Shown piece after piece: positions 33,310 to 40,941 of a stretch of DNA of 64,000 nt. The notes under the pieces are model-generated. The model was not told the origin of the DNA and searched no databases. It saw only the letters and a program-made list of their open reading frames with translations. Position numbers and translations under genes: made by a program. Origin of the DNA: Actinoallomurus liliacearum (GTDB lineage: Bacteria; Actinomycetota; Actinomycetes; Streptosporangiales; Streptosporangiaceae); the NCBI RefSeq assembly GCF_039542035.1, contig NZ_BAABHJ010000008.1, positions 62,001-126,000 on the forward strand, given 5' to 3'. The first letter of the stretch is position 1, and every line of letters begins with the position of its first letter.

Positions 33310-33619
33310 GGGGCCGCCACCTCCGATCTTCGCCCTTACGGTACCTACCCGTCTTGAGAGGGGGAGAGGCATGGCGATACGTCCTTGCTGAGTGATGGCC
33401 GAGCTTTCTCCGCTGGGATGCTGCTCATCAACGCTTAGTTACTATATGTGATTGACTGGTCACGTAAAGACCTTGGCCGACATCGGCCCAGCGGTGAACC
33501 GCCTGCCGACCTACGGGTTCTCATCCGCCACCCGCACATACCGGGAGCACTCGCCCACGGTCCTCCGGACTCCGGCCTCTACGACCCGATCGGTGCCAGG
33601 CGGGGCTGCCCCTACGCCG
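33310..33619. other. Intergenic stretch without a gene
   Basis: About 310 bp between the Panacea gene and a MerR gene. It holds a candidate minus-strand promoter (33441-33468) for the Panacea pair within an AT-rich patch. Open frames in the rest show no recognisable protein. Confidence 0.5.
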
Positions 33620-34117
33620 TTATTTCGGGGGTGTCGGCGAGGCTTCCGAGGTGGCCGTGCCGACAGGCGCCCAGAGGCGATCGGCATCACCGGCGGCGAG
33701 GCTTCCCCGATAGGTGTCGATCTTGTGGTCGATGAGCTTCAGGTTCTCCTGGATCTCCACGAGCTTGGCGAGCACGTCGGCGCGATGGGCCTCCAGGAGG
33801 GCCAGCCGTTCCGCCTCGTTGCCCGGACCGGCCGCGACCAGTTCGGCGTACCGGCGGATGCCCCTGATCGGCATGCCGGTGGCACGCAGCTTCGTGCAGA
33901 TCACGATCCACTTCAGGTCGAGCTCCCGGTACCGGCGACGGCCGCCGCTCGTGCGGTCGACGGGACTGACGACCAGGCCGGCGCGCTCGTAATACCGGAG
34001 GGTGTGCACGCTGACCCCGGTGCGACGGGCGGCCTCGGCGATGGTCACGCCGCCGGCGGGCACGGCACCGAGACCCCGGCCTGGCGCGGACGCCGGCTTC
34101 CTCTTGACTTCGAGCAC
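33620..34117 (-). CDS. MerR-family regulator divergent from an SDR
   Basis: A 165-residue regulator: VTIAEAARRTGVSVHTLRYYERAGLV (helix-turn-helix), TSGGRRRYRELDLKWIVICTKLRATGMP (wing and second helix pair), then a long coiled coil to about residue 140. No Cys for metal binding, so a small-molecule or redox signal is unknown. The GTG at 34117 could be leaderless (TAGGAT lies 7 nt upstream); GTGs at 34063 and 34048 would give shorter, more typical N-termini. The start region overlaps the promoter of the divergent SDR gene. Confidence 0.82.
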   Translation of the reverse strand: MLEVKRKPASAPGRGLGAVPAGGVTIAEAARRTGVSVHTLRYYERAGLVVSPVDRTSGGRRRYRELDLKWIVICTKLRATGMPIRGIRRYAELVAAGPGNEAERLALLEAHRADVLAKLVEIQENLKLIDHKIDTYRGSLAAGDADRLWAPVGTATSEASPTPPK

Positions 34118-34134
34118 GCTCTAAATCCTAACGT
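34104..34134 (+). promoter_or_regulatory. MerR-type promoter (19-bp spacer)
   Basis: TTGACT (34104-34109), 19-bp spacer, TAACGT (34129-34134). The spacer contains the near-palindrome GAGCACGCTC (34112-34121). A spacer of 19-20 bp with a dyad inside is the hallmark of promoters activated by MerR-type DNA distortion. It drives the SDR at 34142 and lies inside the first codons of the divergent MerR gene. Confidence 0.6.
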
Positions 34135-34141
34135 CGCGGCC

Positions 34142-34858
34142 ATGTCTACTCCTGATTCGTCCCGAGCCGCCCCCACGATCTTGATCGTGGGGGCCGGACG
34201 CGGGCTGGGGCACGCCATGGCGGAGGAATTCCTCAAGAGGGGCTGGAACGTCATCGGCACGGTCCGGCCCGGTACGCGAACCAAGCTCCATGATCTGGCC
34301 GAGACCGCCACCGGCCGGGTGGAGATCGAAACCCTGGATGTCAACGAGCCTGCGCAGATCGCGGCCCTGCGCGACCGCCTGGCGGGCAGGGCGCTCGACA
34401 TCCTGTTCGTCAACGCCGGAATCACCACGGCCGACGAGCACATCAGGATCGGGGACGTGACGACCGAAGAGTTCATGAGCGTCATGCTCACGAACGCGCT
34501 CAGCCCGATGCGCGTCATCGAGTCACTCCAGGACCTGGTCCCGGCCACCGGCGTCATCGGTGCGATGTCGTCCGGGCAGGGCAGCATCAGCAACAACGAG
34601 ACCGGAATGCGGGAGGTCTACCGCGGCAGCAAGGCGGCGCTGAACATGTTCATGCGAAGCTTCGCGGCCCGGCAGCCCGAGCCATCGCGCACGATGCTGG
34701 TCATGGCGCCCGGATGGGTCCGCACGGACCTCGGCGGACCCGACGCCCCCTTCACCATCGAGGAGACCATCCCCGCCCTGGTCGACGTCATGCTCTCCCA
34801 GAAAGGAACTCCCGGCCTGCGGTACCTCGACCGCTTCGGCCGAACCGTCCCCTGGTGA
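34142..34858 (+). CDS. Short-chain dehydrogenase/reductase
   Basis: A 238-residue SDR. Cofactor motif ILIVGAGRGLGHAM, then LFVNAGITT (NNAG-like) and the catalytic YxxxK as VYRGSKAALNMF; S in AMSSGQGS is the likely catalytic serine. Substrate unknown. The ATG is only about 8 nt past the -10, so the mRNA is nearly leaderless. Regulated by the divergent MerR protein through the 19-bp-spacer promoter, by inference. Confidence 0.87.
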   Translation: MSTPDSSRAAPTILIVGAGRGLGHAMAEEFLKRGWNVIGTVRPGTRTKLHDLAETATGRVEIETLDVNEPAQIAALRDRLAGRALDILFVNAGITTADEHIRIGDVTTEEFMSVMLTNALSPMRVIESLQDLVPATGVIGAMSSGQGSISNNETGMREVYRGSKAALNMFMRSFAARQPEPSRTMLVMAPGWVRTDLGGPDAPFTIEETIPALVDVMLSQKGTPGLRYLDRFGRTVPW

Positions 34859-34989
34859 TCCCGGCCGCCGATCCGGCCGCATGAGCGCCGATCCGCTGCG
34901 CGGCGACCTATCTGAGCTGTGCGCGTTCGCCGCCCGCGCGGGCTGGGTTACAACAGGCTCAAGCTTCAGCGTCCACGTACGAGACGGCG

Positions 34990-35421
34990 TTACTGAAGGG
35001 AAGACGGGCGGAGACTCGTGTCGAGGACGTCGAAGGTGGCGCGTACGGTCTTGCCGGGTGGGGCGGGGTGGACGGTGACGCGAGCGAGTTCTTCGGCGAT
35101 CCACAGGCCGAAGTGGCCGACTTCTCCAGGCAGGTCCTGTACGGGCAGGTCCGCCGATGCGTCGGTGACTTCGACGACGATGGCCGGCTCCTCCCCCTTC
35201 CGTACGGTGAGGGCGTAGACCACGGGGGCGGCACCATGGGCGATGGCGTTGGTGACCAGTTCGCTGGTGACCAGGACGACGTCCTCGACCAGGTCGGCAT
35301 CCCAGCCGAGCAGGACGGCGGTTGCCAGGGAGCGGGCGGTGACAACGGCGTAGGGGTCGCCGTCGAGGCGGCAGGACCATTGCTGTTCGCGCGATGGGCC
35401 GGCGGTGCATTCGGGGGACAT
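34990..35421 (-). CDS. ATP-binding (HATPase, RsbW-like) protein
   Basis: A 143-residue GHKL-type ATPase domain: VVLVTSELVTNAIAHG (N box), VVEVTDAS and GEVGHFGLWIAEELA (G box). Such stand-alone kinase-fold proteins act as anti-sigma factors or partners of XRE/DUF397 pairs in actinobacteria. GGAGG precedes the ATG. It follows a 101-residue unknown gene (77-bp gap) and is part of the divergent WhiJ-like island. Confidence 0.85.
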   Translation of the reverse strand: MSPECTAGPSREQQWSCRLDGDPYAVVTARSLATAVLLGWDADLVEDVVLVTSELVTNAIAHGAAPVVYALTVRKGEEPAIVVEVTDASADLPVQDLPGEVGHFGLWIAEELARVTVHPAPPGKTVRATFDVLDTSLRPSSLQ

Positions 35422-35498
35422 TTCTAGGGCCTCCAGGAGTGTCGGTGACCGCGGCGGCCGGGCAACGGGGGAAAGTCCGGCCGCGGTCGGTGGCTTGA

Positions 35499-35804
35499 TC
35501 AGGGTTCGGGGCAGCCGAGGACCTGGGTGATGCGGGCGGCGGCGATGTCGAGGTTGTCGATGTGGGCGATCCGGTCACCGAACGACCAGCAGAACCACCA
35601 CAGCCCCGCCTGATCCTGCCGCAGCGAAAGGTCATCGTTCAGCGGCGGCGCGAGGGGATTCACGACCCGCAGTAAAGCCGCCTGCTCCTCGGAGGCGATG
35701 ACCCGCGCGTACCACCCCTCCGCCCGCAGCAAATCCGCGAGCGCTTCCAGTGCATTGCCGCCCATGTTGGGCGTCTCCCTACCACTAAGTGGGGCCGATG
35801 CCAT
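35499..35804 (-). CDS. Hypothetical protein in WhiJ-like island
   Basis: A 101-residue soluble protein I do not recognise. ALADLLRAEGWYARVI and LSLRQDQAGLWWFCWSFGDRIA suggest a small alpha/beta domain. AAAGGA lies 7 nt before the ATG. It is divergent from the XRE regulator and upstream of the ATPase gene, so it may share their regulation. Confidence 0.7.
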   Translation of the reverse strand: MASAPLSGRETPNMGGNALEALADLLRAEGWYARVIASEEQAALLRVVNPLAPPLNDDLSLRQDQAGLWWFCWSFGDRIAHIDNLDIAAARITQVLGCPEP

Positions 35805-36056
35805 GAATATCCTTTCTGTCGATTCCGTGCAGAGTATTAAGGGCTCCGGTAACCGGCCGAGCCATGCGGGGGCGGTGCACCTCCCCCACAGCGATGTCGA
35901 TCACGGAGCGCATCGATGCGATGACTGCTAGACAGCATGACCTGGACAGGGGGCACTCTGTCAAGCTGCCTCAGACAAGTTGCCTAGCCGTGTTTCGGTT
36001 GCTCCTGTACGGCCGTCACCACCAGACTGTTCAGCCTGACCGTGAAGGAGGCGCTC

Positions 36057-36929
36057 GTGGGCAACCCAAGTGCGTACGTTCAGCGACTCATATTGGGCGT
36101 TGAGCTGGCGAAACTTCGGGAGCAGACGGGGCTCAGCCTGAAGGACATCGAGAGAGAACTCGAGTTCGATCAGTCGTGGATGTCAAGGGTCGAGCACGGC
36201 GAACGCGGAATGAAGGCTAGGGACGTTCGAAGCCTTCTTGATCTTTTCGGCCAACACACCTCGATTGAAGAAGGGCAGCGGGAGGAGCTTCTGTCGCTCG
36301 CGCGCGCCGGTTTCTCCGGCAAGCCCGACTGGTGGAGGAAACTCTCCGGCAAGGGACTGAAGCCGAAGTTCGACCTGCTGATCGCGGCGGAGGCCGGGGC
36401 TCGTACGATCAGCCACTGGCGCAGCCAAATCCTCCCCGGCATTCTCCAGACCGATGCGTATGCGCAGGCGGTGATCGAAGCAACCGACGTCGAGGGCGTT
36501 GTGGATGTCGGCGGAAGGATCGACATCCGACGGGCACGACAAGAGATCATCACTCGGAAAGAAAATCCCGTCACGCTTCAAGTGATCCTCGACGAAGCCG
36601 TCCTCCACCGCCAGGTCGGCGGACCAGAGGTGATGAAGGAACAGCTTCAACGGCTCGCCGAGCTGAGCAGCCTCCCCAACGTCAAGATCCAAGTACTTCC
36701 GTTCGCAGCAGGTGCGCATCCAGCCGTCAACGGCGACTTCGTGCTGCTGGTCTTCAAGGCGAACGACGACCTCGGAATGGTCTACCTGGAGACGGCGACG
36801 AGTGGGCTCGTACTCCAGAGCCAACACGAGGTCCGCCGGTACAGTCGGACATATGGGATGTTGCAGGCGACGGCGCTGAGCCCAGCCAAATCCGCATCCC
36901 TGATCGCTTCTACGGCCAAGGAGCTATAG
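36057..36929 (+). CDS. XRE-family regulator with DUF5753 (WhiJ-like)
   Basis: A 290-residue regulator. GTG 36057 is chosen because GAAGGAGG sits 6 nt upstream. The N-terminal HTH (about 12-65) contains LREQTGLSLKDIERELEFDQ and WMSRVEHGERG; the C-terminal DUF5753 begins about residue 95 (LIAAEAGARTISHWRSQILP, GILQTDAYAQAV) and contains ILDEAVLHRQVGG and VLPFAAGAHPAVNGDFVLL. In Streptomyces, such proteins (WhiJ type) pair with DUF397 proteins to control development or antibiotic genes. The next gene encodes such a DUF397 protein. Confidence 0.9.
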   Translation: MGNPSAYVQRLILGVELAKLREQTGLSLKDIERELEFDQSWMSRVEHGERGMKARDVRSLLDLFGQHTSIEEGQREELLSLARAGFSGKPDWWRKLSGKGLKPKFDLLIAAEAGARTISHWRSQILPGILQTDAYAQAVIEATDVEGVVDVGGRIDIRRARQEIITRKENPVTLQVILDEAVLHRQVGGPEVMKEQLQRLAELSSLPNVKIQVLPFAAGAHPAVNGDFVLLVFKANDDLGMVYLETATSGLVLQSQHEVRRYSRTYGMLQATALSPAKSASLIASTAKEL

Positions 36930-37109
36930 GTGCAGCTCGAAAGAGTAGGACGCAACATGGGCCTGCGAGTGGAGCCCCACATCTGGCGGAAGAGCTCCTA
37001 CAGCGATGCAAATGGTGAATGCGTCGAGCTGTGTGTCGATCGGCCCAGCGACACCAATGGTGACCTGTTCGCAGCGACGAGAACGCCAGGCAAGCCTATG
37101 ACGCGGTGA
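36930..37109 (+). CDS. Truncated or frame-altered DUF397 protein
   Basis: A 59-residue ORF from GTG 36930, directly after the XRE stop. WRKSSYSDANGECVEL is the unmistakable DUF397 core, but the usual VRDSKDPxGxxLxFTxxEWxxF ending is missing; the frame instead ends TRTPGKPMTR. Reading the other frame near 37075 would give TRERQASL, closer to a family C-terminus, so a one-base shift is possible. The stop overlaps a gene remnant on the opposite strand. Confidence 0.7.
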   Translation: MQLERVGRNMGLRVEPHIWRKSSYSDANGECVELCVDRPSDTNGDLFAATRTPGKPMTR

Positions 37110-37296
37110 GCGTCCACTCGACCTGTGAGAGACCCGCGGAGATCTGCCTGCGGATCACCAGGTGGTGGCGGCCTGACGTGAGTCCGGGGAGCAGACCCCA
37201 GTAGCCGCGGTCGGTGATGTCTTCTCTATCGGTCGCTCCTGCGAGGGCGCTGCCGTGCGCGAATTGCAGCGTGTAGGGCTGATCGTTCGGCCTGGT
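37096..37296 (-). pseudogene. C-terminal remnant of a secreted-protein gene
   Basis: An open frame with no proper start ends at TAG 37096. It encodes DITDRGYWGLLPGLTSGRHH followed by SQVEWTLTAS, resembling the C-terminal YWxLLPPLxPGxHT...VTYxLTV module of actinobacterial exported proteins. Only about 65 residues remain. Confidence 0.5.
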
Positions 37297-37321
37297 GCGG
37301 GGGTCTGGCGAAGGTGAGCGA

Positions 37322-38203
37322 TCAAGGCCTGGTCGCGAAGACCCAGCGGTTGGCGGCCAGTGCGTCGGGGCGCCCAGGCTCAGGGAGGGGGCCGCGCCCA
37401 TAGCGGTGGGTGAAGTCGAACGCGGTGTGGACCGACGTACGCCAGCCCCGGGTTGCCAGGTCTGTGGCGGAGTCGGGCCGCGGCTCCCGGTCGAACAGGG
37501 CGATGAGGTCGATGCCGGTCCGTTTGGCCACCGAGTAGATCGGGCTCTCGCGGACGGCCGTCGACTCGGGGCTGAGTTTGATCTCGTAGGCCAGCGCGCT
37601 CCCGGCCGCGCTCAGCGCGTCCACCGCCGCGATGAGGGCACGCTCGGCGGCAGGGGGCAGGTAGAGCAGCAGCCCCTCGGCGAACCAGACGGTCGGAGCG
37701 GCCGGGTCGAAGCCCGCGTCGGTCAGCGCCCTGGTCCAATCGTGGCGTAGGTCGGCCGCGATCGTCGTGCGCTGGGTCTTCGGCACGGCGCCCAGCCCGT
37801 CGAGCACGCGGTCCTTGAACGCGAGAACGCCCTTCTGGTCGATCTCGAAGATCCTGCAGCCGGGCGGCCAGTCGAGCCGGTACGCCCGCGTGTCGAGGCC
37901 GGCCCCGAGCAGCACCACCTGCCGGGCTCCCTCGCCCGTCCGCCGCAGGACGAAGTCGTCGAAGACCCGCGTCCGCAGGCCGAAGTAGCGCCCCAGCCGG
38001 CCCCACAACGGATCGACCTCGCCGTCCGGAACCTGCTGCGGACGCACGGGCCAGCCCGCGGACGCCCCGGCCGCGCGCACGAAGTGCTCGGCGTAGACGT
38101 CCTGCGCCAGCGTGTCATGACGGTGGGTCTCGATCGCCCGCGCCGCGGCGACCATGAGGGCGGTCAGCCCGACGCCTTCTTCGACACCGGTGATGTCGGC
38201 CAT
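37322..38203 (-). CDS. TIGR00027-type SAM-dependent methyltransferase
   Basis: A 293-residue methyltransferase of the leucine-carboxyl-methyltransferase-like family expanded in actinobacteria. VVLLGAGLDTRAYRLDWP is motif I with the family-specific DTRAYR; IFEIDQ, ADLRHDW and VWFAEGLLLYLP follow. Substrate unknown. Preceded by a terminator hairpin that separates it from the calerythrin gene, so it has its own promoter. Confidence 0.88.
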   Translation of the reverse strand: MADITGVEEGVGLTALMVAAARAIETHRHDTLAQDVYAEHFVRAAGASAGWPVRPQQVPDGEVDPLWGRLGRYFGLRTRVFDDFVLRRTGEGARQVVLLGAGLDTRAYRLDWPPGCRIFEIDQKGVLAFKDRVLDGLGAVPKTQRTTIAADLRHDWTRALTDAGFDPAAPTVWFAEGLLLYLPPAAERALIAAVDALSAAGSALAYEIKLSPESTAVRESPIYSVAKRTGIDLIALFDREPRPDSATDLATRGWRTSVHTAFDFTHRYGRGPLPEPGRPDALAANRWVFATRP

Positions 38204-38280
38204 GGGTTTCTCCTCTCGGGCCCGTCATACGGTCGGCGAACTCGCCATCTAGCCGCGAGGCGGCGGTCGGTGCGGGCGTC

Positions 38281-38309
38281 GAGCCGATGCCCGGTGCGGG
38301 CATCGGCTC
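38281..38309 (-). terminator. Terminator of the calerythrin gene
   Basis: Perfect 12-bp arms GAGCCGATGCCC / GGGCATCGGCTC with a GGTGC loop, 24 nt past the calerythrin stop. No T tract. Confidence 0.6.
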
Positions 38310-38333
38310 GGCATCGGCCGCACGCGACGCGCG

Positions 38334-38849
38334 TCAGACCAACGTGTCACCGACGGCGTGGCCGCCTCTGGCGAGGAAGAACTCCTCGATGGCGGTCCGC
38401 CACTCGCTCGTGGCGACCCGACCGGTCCCGTGGGGGTCGAACGCCTGGAAGAGCGCCTCGATGTTCTCCGTCGGGAATCCGACGGCCTGCATTCCCCGCA
38501 CGAAGTCGGGGTGCTGGACGAAGCCGTCATCGTCCCGATCGCAGATCGCGGTCAGGGCGTCGGCGTACGGCCGGACGTTCGCCTCGTAGTCGGCGGGTTC
38601 GTGGAACTCGGCGTACTCCTCGTAGCTCAGCTTTCCGTCGTTGTTCTGGTCGAGGGTGCCGACCAGGCCCTGCCAGTAGCGCCGGCAGCCCGTGTGGAGC
38701 GCCTGCGCCTTGGCCGAGTTCTCCGGCACGTCCAAGGCCCTGGTGATCCGGTGTGCGAGCCTGTCGAAGTCGTCCGCCTCCAGGTAGCCGTTGGCGTCCG
38801 TGTCGAGCGCGTTGAACGCGGCCTTGATCCGATCGAGACGTGCATCCAT
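38334..38849 (-). CDS. Calerythrin-like EF-hand calcium-binding protein
   Basis: A 171-residue cytoplasmic EF-hand protein. Loops: DTDANGYLEADD, DQNNDGKLSYEE, DRDDDGFVQHPD (canonical) and DPHGTGRVATSE, which lacks the acidic residue at position 5. The four-EF layout and length match Saccharopolyspora calerythrin, a proposed calcium buffer or sensor. ATG 38849 follows GGGAGG. Upstream are the palindromes GTAGCTAC and GTGAT-ca-ATCAC, possible operators. Confidence 0.9.
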   Translation of the reverse strand: MDARLDRIKAAFNALDTDANGYLEADDFDRLAHRITRALDVPENSAKAQALHTGCRRYWQGLVGTLDQNNDGKLSYEEYAEFHEPADYEANVRPYADALTAICDRDDDGFVQHPDFVRGMQAVGFPTENIEALFQAFDPHGTGRVATSEWRTAIEEFFLARGGHAVGDTLV

Positions 38850-38997
38850 CGGGAACCTCCCAGGAGGGTGTGATGCCTTGACGCGGACAGTGAGACTGTA
38901 GCTACATAATGTGATCAATCACACGTCTTCCGATTTGGTCGGCCGACATCGGCCACGCGAGGCCGTGCGGCCTAAAAATGGGTAACGTGCACGGCCC

Positions 38998-39567
38998 TCA
39001 GCCGACGGCCGCCCGGCCGTCGACGGCGGATTCACCACCGATCCAGCCGGTCGCAGCCACGACCTCACGTGCGATGTCCATCACCGACCGGTCGTCGGTC
39101 GCGACCCGCACGGTGTCCGCGGGCGCTTCGGCGTCGAGCAGCCGCGCCTTGCGGGAGCTCGCCGTCAGCTCGTCCCGCAACTCGGAGCCGAGTTCCCGGC
39201 CTGTCAGGCGCCGGCCGGCCGTGGCATCGGAGGCGGTGAGCAGGACGCGGATCATGCGCGCGTCCGCGCCCATGGCGCGCCGGAACATGCCCGCCGCCTC
39301 CGGCAGCACGCAGAGGGTGTTGACGTAGACGAGGCGGCGATGGCCGAGAGCGGCGAAATTGCCCCAGACCGCGGTCAGATTGCGCTCCGTTATCCGCGAC
39401 CGGTCGGGGTCGTCCTCGGGTGCCGGATGCACCTGCCCCATGAAGTCGCCGTCGATGACCGCATGGGCGGCCCCCGCGGCACGCAGCCGCGCCGAGACCT
39501 CCCAGCCCACCGTGGTCTTGCCGACGCCCGCGCGTCCTCCGATGAGCAGTACCTCCGCGTGATCCAT
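38998..39567 (-). CDS. P-loop kinase-like ATPase
   Basis: A 189-residue protein from ATG 39567. LLIGGRAGVGKTTVGWEVS is the Walker A loop at the N-terminus; AVIDGDFMGQVHP resembles the substrate-binding DxD region of adenylate-kinase-like or AAA_33 small-molecule kinases; RLTGRELGSEL gives lid arginines. No substrate assignment. Single gene. Confidence 0.8.
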   Translation of the reverse strand: MDHAEVLLIGGRAGVGKTTVGWEVSARLRAAGAAHAVIDGDFMGQVHPAPEDDPDRSRITERNLTAVWGNFAALGHRRLVYVNTLCVLPEAAGMFRRAMGADARMIRVLLTASDATAGRRLTGRELGSELRDELTASSRKARLLDAEAPADTVRVATDDRSVMDIAREVVAATGWIGGESAVDGRAAVG

Positions 39568-39740
39568 GCCCGCAGGATGATGGTCGCCGATGGCGTCGGC
39601 CAACGGGTTTTCGAGCTGTGTGTACGTGAGTCTCCGGGGAAGCCGGGCCGTAGCTTGAACCACGCGCGGAATGCCCGGTCGGACCACTCGTTCGCCGAGC
39701 CTTCCGGCCATCCGCCGCTCTCGCCTCATGCCGGTCGCGG

Positions 39741-40157
39741 TCAGCGGAAGAAGACCGCGACTCCGCCGTGGTGTGAACACGCGCCCTGGTGGTGGGCGGC
39801 GTACGAGTAGGTGCCGTCGTTGCAGCGAGCCGTCGCGCCGGCCGGATGGTCCGGCGCCTTCGGCGCCGAATGGGTGCGCTTCGGACGGCTCGTCGCACGG
39901 TGGGTCTTCGGCACGCGTGGTTCGGGCACGTGCGGCTTGGGGGTACGCGTTCCGCCCAGATGGGCCCCGTCCGTCGGCTCCGGCGACCCCATTGGAGGCG
40001 ACGACTCAGGGGTCGCAGTGGGCGAGTCGGCCGTCGTCGTGCGACCGCCGGGCCAGGTGGACGGCGTGGCCGCCTCCCCTGCGCCGGTCGCGGTCGCCTT
40101 ACATCCGCCCAGCAGCAGTGCGGCGGCGAGGATCAAGGCCGATGTCCGATGACGCAT
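39741..40157 (-). CDS. DUF3761 lipoprotein
   Basis: A 138-residue lipoprotein. The lipobox LLLGGC places the lipidated Cys at about residue 19. A Pro/Thr/Lys-rich linker leads to the C-terminal DUF3761 motif ARCNDGTYSYAAHHQGACSH with its paired cysteines and histidines. Role unknown; similar domains sit at the ends of exported nucleases and surface proteins. GGGAG precedes ATG 40157. Confidence 0.82.
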   Translation of the reverse strand: MRHRTSALILAAALLLGGCKATATGAGEAATPSTWPGGRTTTADSPTATPESSPPMGSPEPTDGAHLGGTRTPKPHVPEPRVPKTHRATSRPKRTHSAPKAPDHPAGATARCNDGTYSYAAHHQGACSHHGGVAVFFR

Positions 40158-40453
40158 CTTCGTCTCCCGTCCGTAGGGGGTGCGTGTAGGACGGACGGAC
40201 ACAAGCCGTGGTTTGCCAGTTACCGCCCATCTGGCGGCAAACGGCCAATCAGGCGAAATGCGTAACGTGTGCGGTCCTTAACCGATGGCGACGGCGCGCG
40301 AGACGCTCGGTGAAGCGGGTTCGCGCCTGGGATCTCGCGCCGAATGTCGGATGTGGCCGTTCGATCACCGAGCACTTCGTACGCTCACCCAGACCCCGGC
40401 CACCGCTGGGGCGTGAACGGCGGCCGGCCGCCTTCGGCGGGGGCGCGGAGCGG

Positions 40454-40816
40454 TCAGCGGGAGGCTTCGCGGTAGTAGCGGATCTTGTCTCGGAGGTGCT
40501 CCCGCTGGGCGAGGAGCGTCTCGATCTGACGGTCGATGCGCTCGTCATGGGCCTCGAGGATGGCGATGCGCTCCTCGAACGTCTCCTCGCCGCACCTGCT
40601 CACCTCGGCGTAGCGCCGCATCTCCGCGATCGGCATCCCGGTGTCGCGAAGGCAGCGCAGGATGCCGAGAAAGCCCAGGTCGTCGGCGCTGAAGCGGCGC
40701 CGGCCGGCAGCCGTGCGGTCGATCCGGTCGAGCAGACCGATCTTCTCGTAGTAGCGGAGCGTGTCGATGCTGAAGCCGGTCTTCTCCGCCGTCTGGGCCG
40801 GTGAATAGAACGTCAC
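40454..40816 (-). CDS. MerR-family regulator divergent from an aldo/keto reductase
   Basis: A 120-residue regulator: TAEKTGFSIDTLRYYEKIGLLD (helix-turn-helix), TAAGRRRFSADDLGFLGIL and RDTGMPIAEMRRYAEVS, then a coiled-coil tail with one Cys (SRCGEE). The start is GTG 40816, since the predicted -10 (40824-40829) lies upstream of it and the transcript would be leaderless; the frame opens to 40831. It is an autoregulator by inference, because a palindrome overlaps its promoter. Confidence 0.85.
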   Translation of the reverse strand: MTFYSPAQTAEKTGFSIDTLRYYEKIGLLDRIDRTAAGRRRFSADDLGFLGILRCLRDTGMPIAEMRRYAEVSRCGEETFEERIAILEAHDERIDRQIETLLAQREHLRDKIRYYREASR

Positions 40817-40823
40817 ACCACTG

Positions 40824-40854
40824 ATGATCACACCTGGAGCGCACTCCAGGTCAA
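40824..40854 (-). promoter_or_regulatory. MerR autoregulated promoter and operator
   Basis: On the minus strand: TTGACC (40849-40854), 19-bp spacer, GATCAT (40824-40829). The palindrome CCTGGAGCGCACTCCAGG (40833-40850) fills the spacer. Confidence 0.6.
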
Positions 40855-40875
40855 GCTCCAGGATGCGCCTCCGGC

Positions 40876-40906
40876 TTGACCTGGAGCGCGCTCCAGATCG
40901 CAGAGT
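40876..40906 (+). promoter_or_regulatory. MerR-type promoter and operator of the aldo/keto reductase gene
   Basis: TTGACC (40876-40881), 19-bp spacer, CAGAGT (40901-40906). The perfect 16-bp palindrome CTGGAGCGCGCTCCAG (40881-40896) lies in the spacer. It nearly repeats the operator of the divergent regulator. Confidence 0.65.
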
Positions 40907-40941
40907 GTGGCGCGTTCCCGATCACTTCTCGAGAGGACGCG

